Of a stretch of DNA of 64,000 nucleotides, positions 55,129-64,000 are shown piece after piece. Below the pieces are notes generated by a model. The model saw only the letters and a program-made list of their open reading frames with translations. It ran no database searches and was not told the DNA's origin. The translations under genes were made by a program, and so were the position numbers. How positions within the stretch are numbered: position 1 is the first letter of the stretch; every line of letters starts with the position of its first letter. Source of the stretch: Serpentinicella alkaliphila (GTDB taxonomy: Bacteria; Bacillota; Clostridia; Peptostreptococcales; Natronincolaceae); assembly GCF_018141405.1 (NCBI RefSeq), contig NZ_CP058648.1:635001-699000 (forward strand). The letters are read 5' to 3'.

Positions 55129-55163
55129 AACAAAATCTACCTAATTCAAAGGTAGATTTTGTT
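55129..55163. terminator. Terminator between murA and spoIID
   Basis: AACAAAATCTACC (55129-55141) pairs perfectly with GGTAGATTTTGTT (55151-55163) around a 9-base loop. Lies after murA and before spoIID on the minus strand, so spoIID should have its own (sporulation) promoter. Confidence 0.8.
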
Positions 55164-55199
55164 TTTATTTAATAAAGGTATATGTCCAAATTTTAAGGT

Positions 55200-56471
55200 T
55201 TAGAACTTTTTATTATCATCTTCTATTCTATAAATATTAGCTCCTAAATCTTTAAGTTTTTTTTCAATGTTTACATAGCCCCTATCTATATGATAAACAT
55301 CTGAAATTTCAGTAATTCCTTCAGAAATTATTCCACATAATATAAGTGCTGCCCCAGCTCTTAAATCAGTAGCCTTTACTGGTGCTCCATGTAAGCCTTC
55401 CTTACCTTCAATTATCGCACTTCTTCCCTCAATTTTGATATCTGAACCCATTCTTTTTAACTCACTTACATGCATGTATCTATTTTCAAATACCGTTTCT
55501 ATCATAACACTAGTTCCATCAGCAACACTCAATAAGGCCATAAACTGCGCCTGCATATCCGTTGGAAATCCCGGATAAGGAAGTGTTTTAATATCAACAG
55601 CCTTTGGTCTTTCCGTAGCAATAACTCTTACAGCTCCATCTTGCTCGATTACTTCAACACCACATTCCCTTAGCTTTGCAATCATAGGTTTTAAATGATC
55701 AATTACTACATGGTCTACAGTAACATCACCTTTAGATATTGCTGCAGCAACCATATAGGTACCTGCTTCTATTCTATCCGGAATTACACTATGCTTAGCA
55801 CCCTTTAACTTCTTTACTCCAACTATTCTAATAGTATCTGTTCCGGCCCCTTCAATATGGGCTCCCATTTTATTTAAAAAGTTAGCTAAATCAGTAATTT
55901 CTGGCTCTTCGGCGGCATTTTCAATAATAGTTTCACCTTCAGCCATAACTGCTGCCATCATTATATTTTCTGTAGCTCCAACACTTGGAAAATCTAAATA
56001 TATTGTGCTTCCAATAAGTTTATCTGCCTTTGCTTCTACAAAACCATGTCCTATTGTTATTTTAGCCCCTAGGGCTTTAAATCCTTTTAAATGCAAATCT
56101 ATTGGTCGAGTACCTATAGCACAACCACCAGGCATTGAGATTCTTGCTTCACCAGTTCTCGCCAATAGTGGTCCCATAACTAAAAATGATGCCCTCATTT
56201 TTCTTACTAAATCATAAGGGGCTTCAAAGTTGTCAATATTTAAAGCATTTACTTCTATTCTTTCTCTATCCAGTCTTTTTACATCTGCTCCTAGGCTAAT
56301 TAAAACTTCACAAATAACATCTACATCTCTTAGAGCAGGAACTTCTTCCAACAAACATTTCTCAGTCGACAATAAGGATGCAGCCAAAATAGGTAATACT
56401 GAATTTTTTGCTCCACTTACGCGAACAGTCCCCTGTAGAGGTCCACTTTTTTCAACAATAATTTTAGCCAA
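55200..56471 (-). CDS. murA: UDP-N-acetylglucosamine 1-carboxyvinyltransferase MurA
   Basis: A 423-residue enzyme that starts peptidoglycan precursor synthesis by adding enolpyruvate to UDP-GlcNAc. It shows [17 protein letters not shown] (substrate Lys), the fosfomycin-target Cys at residue 117 in [16 protein letters not shown], and [13 protein letters not shown]. With the Cys present it should be fosfomycin-sensitive. The TTG at 56471 is preferred because GCGAGGAAT lies seven bases before it; the frame is open 10 codons more. Confidence 0.95.
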   Translation of the reverse strand: MAKIIVEKSGPLQGTVRVSGAKNSVLPILAASLLSTEKCLLEEVPALRDVDVICEVLISLGADVKRLDRERIEVNALNIDNFEAPYDLVRKMRASFLVMGPLLARTGEARISMPGGCAIGTRPIDLHLKGFKALGAKITIGHGFVEAKADKLIGSTIYLDFPSVGATENIMMAAVMAEGETIIENAAEEPEITDLANFLNKMGAHIEGAGTDTIRIVGVKKLKGAKHSVIPDRIEAGTYMVAAAISKGDVTVDHVVIDHLKPMIAKLRECGVEVIEQDGAVRVIATERPKAVDIKTLPYPGFPTDMQAQFMALLSVADGTSVMIETVFENRYMHVSELKRMGSDIKIEGRSAIIEGKEGLHGAPVKATDLRAGAALILCGIISEGITEISDVYHIDRGYVNIEKKLKDLGANIYRIEDDNKKF

Positions 56472-56514
56472 AGTAATTCCTCGCTTTCCAACAGCTGTCA
56501 AACTGCAATTAATT

Positions 56515-57348
56515 TTAGTAGGTTGTAGTGATTAAAGGTGTTGCAATCCAAATATAGGTTAAATCCTTATAAGCATTGTACCGTATAGCCATATGCAAAT
56601 TTATATTTTTATCGAAAAACTGAATGGCTTCGTCAAGATATGGAGTATATGCCGTTATTGATGTATAAAACTCATCTTCAACTTCTTCAACAATTTTACC
56701 ATCTATATTACGTAAAAGCTTCTTCATAATTTTATAAGAATCACTATTACTTAGCTTTCCATCATAAGTCCCTACAATTGTTAATGTAGTATTAATGTCT
56801 TCTCCATATTTTAATAGAAATTCTTTACTCTTACCTAGTAAGCTCACCATATCTTTATATCTTTTATTCTGCAAAATGTCAATAATAATATACGACTCAC
56901 TTTTTCCTTCATATTCATAGGAATATATTATAAATGTTGATAAATTCCTATCTTGATCACAATAGTTAGCAATAATTTTATTTAATCCAATTTCTGATAT
57001 CTTTGTTATATAAAGTGTATTCTCTTTATAGTCTATATGTTCCTCTTCTGGGACTCCTATAATATATTCAAATTCCACTATGTCTTCAATTTCATCATCA
57101 TATTGAAAGTGTGAAATTAATTCATCTAATATAGCTTTCATATGCTCCATTTCAAAATATTTACCTTCTATGTATAGGCTTGTGTATGCATTTGTCTCAC
57201 TTATATTTGCATTGCTTTTTTCAAACATCTGTAATAAAAGTTGCTCCCCATAAACCTTTTCTGAAAATACTTGTGAAAATACAGTTGTAGCTGTAAAAGA
57301 AGTTATTATTATTATACAAATAAGTCCGATAATCTTTGTTCTTTTCAT
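56515..57348 (-). CDS. ywmB: YwmB family secreted protein
   Basis: A 277-residue protein with a signal peptide or N-terminal membrane anchor ([25 protein letters not shown]). The position just before murA-spoIID and the length match YwmB (DUF1779, named TATA-box-binding-like for its fold). The function is unknown; in Bacillus ywmB also lies next to murAA and spoIID. AGGAGGTG precedes the ATG. Divergent from the NusG-domain-II gene, with a 260-base promoter region between. Confidence 0.75.
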   Translation of the reverse strand: MKRTKIIGLICIIIITSFTATTVFSQVFSEKVYGEQLLLQMFEKSNANISETNAYTSLYIEGKYFEMEHMKAILDELISHFQYDDEIEDIVEFEYIIGVPEEEHIDYKENTLYITKISEIGLNKIIANYCDQDRNLSTFIIYSYEYEGKSESYIIIDILQNKRYKDMVSLLGKSKEFLLKYGEDINTTLTIVGTYDGKLSNSDSYKIMKKLLRNIDGKIVEEVEDEFYTSITAYTPYLDEAIQFFDKNINLHMAIRYNAYKDLTYIWIATPLITTTY

Positions 57349-57608
57349 GTATTACACCTCCTAATTAATTTTTTACATGAAAAAAGGAAGAGGCAAGTTA
57401 TGTAAGTTTGATGTTAAAGGGGGACAAAAAACATCTCCTTATTTACTTTATGCTCTTCCCTTTGTATTTTAATTATTGACATGATAAAAAGAGTATATAC
57501 ATATGAAAGCCCAATTTTTTATTTATTTTTTCTGCCATTTTTTAGACTTAAATGGTTAATGCAAAAACAAATGAAATATTATATAATATATAGGGATGGA
57601 GGGATTTT

Positions 57609-58025
57609 ATGAAGGTTTTTACAAAGGCAGATATTGCTCTTATAGCCGTTATTATTATACTAAGTACAACTTCAATATTTGCTATACCTAGACTTTTAAC
57701 AAGTGGTGCTGAGATTAAGGAGATAGTAATTAACATAGATGGAGCTGAAATACATCGCTTTCCACTTGAATATACAGAGGAATCAAAGTTTATAGATTTT
57801 CCGTTTATTATTAACGGAGAAGAGTACACCGGAAGACTTGAACTATTAGAAGGCTCTGTAAGATTACACAGACTTTCAAAAAATATTTCCCCCTTATCTA
57901 TTCATGCGGATATGGGCTGGATAAGCGAGTCATACCAAATGATTGTTTCATTACCTATTAAACTATATATTTCTATAGAGGAATCAACAGAGGTTCAGCA
58001 TGATTTTGATATTATTGCATATTAA
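57609..58025 (+). CDS. NusG domain II family protein
   Basis: A 138-residue membrane-anchored protein: N-terminal membrane segment (about 7-28) and a small beta domain of the NusG domain II type, marked by VVINIDG, VRLHRLSKNISP and MGWISESYQMIVSLPIKLYI. Most members have two Cys in this region (as in ICVHTGW and IVCLPN); here Ala/Asp and Ser are found instead. The role is unknown; relatives lie near heptaprenyl-diphosphate or FMN-transferase genes. Converges on atpC with a shared terminator. Confidence 0.75.
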   Translation: MKVFTKADIALIAVIIILSTTSIFAIPRLLTSGAEIKEIVINIDGAEIHRFPLEYTEESKFIDFPFIINGEEYTGRLELLEGSVRLHRLSKNISPLSIHADMGWISESYQMIVSLPIKLYISIEESTEVQHDFDIIAY

Positions 58026-58058
58026 AAATCCGATTAGGTAAATCTAATCGGATTTTTT
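58025..58058. terminator. Bidirectional terminator between the NusG-II gene and atpC
   Basis: AAATCCGATTAG (58026-58037) pairs perfectly with CTAATCGGATTT (58044-58055) around GTAAAT. T runs follow on both strands. Confidence 0.9.
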
Positions 58059-58069
58059 TATACTTTATA

Positions 58070-58480
58070 TTATCTTTTAAAACTTTCATAAACCTGTATG
58101 CGGTTCAGTGCTTTATTAAGTGCAACCTCTGCCCTATAAACATTTATGCCGTCTCTTCTATTTTTAAGCCTCTCTTCTGCCCTTTGCTTAGCAGCCATCG
58201 CTCTTTTTGGATCTATTTCGTCTGGCCATTCTGCAGCATCTGTTAATATCGTGGTTTTATCCAAGTCAACCTTTATAAACCCACCTGCAATAGCTGCCTC
58301 TGAAATTTGTCCTTCTTTTTTAATTTTTATCCTCCCAACGGCAACTTCAGAAACCATTTTCATGTGATCCCTTAAAATCCCCTGATCACCTTCATTGGTT
58401 CTTACTATTACCATTTCAACTTCTTCCTCAAAGAAGACTCTATCAGGAGTTACTATTTCTAATAGAAATTTAGAAGCCAT
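58070..58480 (-). CDS. atpC: ATP synthase epsilon subunit
   Basis: A 136-residue F1 epsilon: N-terminal beta sandwich (FLLEIVTPDRVFFEEEVEMVIVRTNEGDQGILRDH) and C-terminal helical hairpin (about 88-136) that can inhibit ATP hydrolysis. The ATG at 58480 is preferred as AGGTGA lies 7 bases before it. Last gene of the atp operon. Confidence 0.95.
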   Translation of the reverse strand: MASKFLLEIVTPDRVFFEEEVEMVIVRTNEGDQGILRDHMKMVSEVAVGRIKIKKEGQISEAAIAGGFIKVDLDKTTILTDAAEWPDEIDPKRAMAAKQRAEERLKNRRDGINVYRAEVALNKALNRIQVYESFKR

Positions 58481-58489
58481 TGAAATCAC

Positions 58490-59905
<1,416 letters not shown>

Positions 59906-60775
59906 TCATTTTAGGGCTTCAGCGCCTCCTACAATTTCTGCAATTTCTTGCGTTATAGAAGCCTGTCTAGCTCTATTATACTGTAATTGTAATTTGTCAA
60001 TCATATCTAATGCATTATCTGTAGCACTTTCCATAGCAACCCTTCTAGCTCCTTGTTCACTAGTCCCTGATTCTATTAATGCCCCATAAATTACACTCTG
60101 AACAAACTTTGGTACAAGGTAATTTAAAAAGCCTTCAACAGATGGACGAAATTCCATAAACTCGTCTTCACCAATTGCAGTTTTTTCATTTTCCTCTGAT
60201 TTTATATCTAGTGGTAACAGTTTAATAGCCCTAGGTTTATGACTTATAGTACTTACGAACTCTGTATAAATCAAAATAACCTCATCTACTTCTCCCTTAT
60301 TAAATAAGTCTATACATAAATCCGCAATGTTTTTAGCATCTGAACTACAGGGATTTTCAGATATATGGGTATATTCAGCTGATAAATGATAATTCCTTTT
60401 GTGGAAGAAATCCCGGCTTTTTAGACCTATAGGGATAATAGTAGCCTTGCTCTTATTTTCAATTTGAGCTAAAGCCATCTTTATAGCATTGGTGTTATAA
60501 CCTCCTGCTAAGCCCCTGTCACCTGTAATTACAATATATAATGATTTTTCTACGTCTCTTGAATTTAGAAAAACATGATTAACTCCTTTGGCAGAAGAAA
60601 CTAACTCCTCAACAGTTTTTCTAATGGATATAAAATATGGTCTTGATTTTTCAAGTCTTATACGGGCTTTTCGTAATTTTGCTGAAGAAACCAATTCCAT
60701 AGCCTTAGTAATTTGTTTAGTACTATTAACACTCTTAATTCTTCTTTTAATGTCTCGCATACCAAGTCCAGCCAA
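59906..60775 (-). CDS. atpG: ATP synthase gamma subunit
   Basis: A 289-residue central stalk: N-terminal coiled coil DIKRRIKSVNSTKQITKAMELVSSAKLRKA and C-terminal SATDNALDMIDKLQLQYNRARQASITQEIAEIVGGAEAL. It turns inside the alpha3beta3 ring and sits on the c ring. It starts with TTG, placed 6 bases after GGAGGTG. Confidence 0.96.
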   Translation of the reverse strand: MAGLGMRDIKRRIKSVNSTKQITKAMELVSSAKLRKARIRLEKSRPYFISIRKTVEELVSSAKGVNHVFLNSRDVEKSLYIVITGDRGLAGGYNTNAIKMALAQIENKSKATIIPIGLKSRDFFHKRNYHLSAEYTHISENPCSSDAKNIADLCIDLFNKGEVDEVILIYTEFVSTISHKPRAIKLLPLDIKSEENEKTAIGEDEFMEFRPSVEGFLNYLVPKFVQSVIYGALIESGTSEQGARRVAMESATDNALDMIDKLQLQYNRARQASITQEIAEIVGGAEALK

Positions 60776-60823
60776 TGTATCACCTCCTGGGATAATGAGT
60801 TTGTAAACTAAAGCTTAACTGAA

Positions 60824-62338
<1,515 letters not shown>

Positions 62339-62356
62339 CTAGTATCACCCCTATTC

Positions 62357-62899
62357 CTAAATTATCATTTCTGTTAACTGCTGTTTAATATTCCATAATC
62401 GATTACGAATTGATCCATCTATTACCTTATCTCCAATTTTAATTAGAATACCTCCAATTACCGAAGAGTCCACCTCATTAACAAGCTTCACTTTCTTCTT
62501 GGAAACAACAGATAATTTTTGCTCAAGTCTAGTTAAGTCATCTTGATTCATAGGGATAGCAGTAATAGCTATAGCCTCAGTAATGTTTTCAACCTTATCA
62601 CTTAACAGTTTAAAGTGCCTACTAATGTGAAATATAAAGCCTTCCCTACCTTTATCTAAGAGAATATTTAAGAAATTAAATAACTCCGTTGAAACTCTTC
62701 CGCCAATTACCTCTGTTAAAACCTGCTTTTTTTCCTCAACTGTAATAAGTGGAGTTTTTAGTAGCTCAAAAAAAGACGGATTCGTTTCAAAAATATTTAT
62801 TAGAGCCAATAGCTCCTCTTCAATTTCCTTATGCTTATTTTCCTCATAGGCAACCTCGAATAGAGCTTGAGCGTACCTTTTTGCAACTAGTTCAGCCAT
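62357..62899 (-). CDS. atpH: ATP synthase delta subunit
   Basis: A 180-residue peripheral-stalk protein: N-terminal helical bundle (AELVAKRYAQALFEVAYEENK) and C-terminal KVKLVNEVDSSVIGGILIKIGDKVIDGSIRNRL. It ties F1 to the b subunits. Its start overlaps the end of atpF by 13 bases, so translation is coupled. Confidence 0.95.
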   Translation of the reverse strand: MAELVAKRYAQALFEVAYEENKHKEIEEELLALINIFETNPSFFELLKTPLITVEEKKQVLTEVIGGRVSTELFNFLNILLDKGREGFIFHISRHFKLLSDKVENITEAIAITAIPMNQDDLTRLEQKLSVVSKKKVKLVNEVDSSVIGGILIKIGDKVIDGSIRNRLWNIKQQLTEMII

Positions 62900-63393
62900 T
62901 GCTCATCCCCTACCTCTTCAATGAACTTTTTGATCATTGCTTGATGGGCTTCTTCATTTAACTCCTTCTCTATTACTTTAGTAGCTGCCATAATAGATAG
63001 AGCTGAAATCTCATCCTTAAGGAGATTTATTGCTTTTTGTCTCTCTCTCTCTATTTCAAGATTTGCCCTTTCAATGATAAGTTTAGCCTCAGTCTGCGCG
63101 GCCTTAATGATTTCATCGCTTCTTTCCTCAGCCCTCTTAGTAGCCTCTCTAATAATCTGATTTCTTTCTTCTTTAATATTATCCAGCTTACTTTCATAAT
63201 CGTTTTTTAATTCATCAGCCTGCTGGTTTTTTAATTCCGCATCATTTATAGCATTTTCAATACTCTTCGTTCTTTCATCCATAAAGTTTGTTACTGGTTG
63301 AAATAAAATACGACGAAGTACTAAAAATATAATTATTGTATTAAATATCTGAAACACAAAGGTCCAACTAAATTGAACTAATCCTTGCTGCAT
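62887..63393 (-). CDS. atpF: ATP synthase b subunit
   Basis: A 168-residue membrane-anchored stalk: one N-terminal helix (FSWTFVFQIFNTIIIFLVLRRILFQPV) followed by a long charged coiled coil (about 36-135, rich in E, K, R, A). It holds the F1 head still relative to subunit a. Overlaps atpH by 13 bases; follows atpE by about 50 bases. Confidence 0.95.
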   Translation of the reverse strand: MQQGLVQFSWTFVFQIFNTIIIFLVLRRILFQPVTNFMDERTKSIENAINDAELKNQQADELKNDYESKLDNIKEERNQIIREATKRAEERSDEIIKAAQTEAKLIIERANLEIERERQKAINLLKDEISALSIMAATKVIEKELNEEAHQAMIKKFIEEVGDEQWLN

Positions 63394-63445
63394 TATACGG
63401 CCTCCTTTCTTATGGGTTTAACTGAGAGGATATCCTCCCTACCGC

Positions 63446-63730
<285 letters not shown>

Positions 63731-63766
63731 TTAACATAGAATTTTTTTTATTTTAGTTTAGTTATT

Positions 63767-64000
<234 letters not shown>

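Overview
The window is chromosomal DNA of a low-GC, motile, spore-forming Firmicute of the class Clostridia. The evidence is AT-rich sequence, AGGAGG-type ribosome sites, sporulation genes (spoIIID, spoIIQ, spoIID), a Gram-positive flagellar set, FliW/CsrA control, a SAM-I riboswitch upstream of metK, and an F-type ATP synthase whose c subunit carries a sodium-binding signature. An Alkaliphilus-like lineage is plausible, but this is inferred from gene content, not from a database search.

Layout. 0-5 kb: a cut-off minus-strand gene, yaaR, a secreted stalk-domain protein and a large sensor with both GGDEF and HD-GYP domains. 4.5-12.2 kb (minus): prfB with its +1 frameshift, secA, a DUF5317 membrane protein, hpf, a secreted GH26-like glycosidase, and an independent structured RNA that is probably a raiA RNA. 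12.2-15.2 kb: fliT-like, fliS, fliD, flaG. 15.3-22.8 kb: an aminotransferase, an NSS transporter with its 36-residue MetS partner, and a complete branched-chain amino-acid ABC operon (livJ-H-M-G-F). 23.4-25.2 kb: an IS91-type element sitting in an IS3-type remnant. 25.3-32.7 kb: hag, csrA, fliW, flgL, flgK, flgN, flgM, yvyF, comFC. 32.8-41.9 kb: recD2, metK, a small exporter, a GerMN lipoprotein, a two-component system whose kinase is frameshifted, an HD-GYP protein and a decayed fic gene.

42.6-64 kb follows the old Firmicute order fabZ-flgJ-flgG-flgF-mbl-spoIIID-spoIIQ-spoIID-murA-ywmB-atp, read leftwards. Between spoIIID and mbl lies a 6-kb insertion: a sigma54 activator, a perfect -24/-12 promoter with two palindromes upstream of it, two class III CoA-transferases (one with the catalytic Asp, one with Glu in its place) and a BCCT transporter. 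A 22-bp imperfect direct repeat, including the spoIIID terminator, lies at both edges of the insertion.

The most unusual observation is at the right end. There are two tandem atpE genes. The complete one has the full sodium-binding set (Q32, V63, E65, T66, T67). The second, cut by the window end, has Gln where the ion-binding Glu should be, which points to a hybrid rotor ring with some non-ion-binding c subunits. Other results: three flagellar promoters share the same TAAA-N17-CCGATAA layout; the hag leader contains a GGA-loop hairpin fitting a CsrA site; and three genes (histidine kinase, fic, IS91 transposase) carry single-base frameshifts that need checking against sequencing error.
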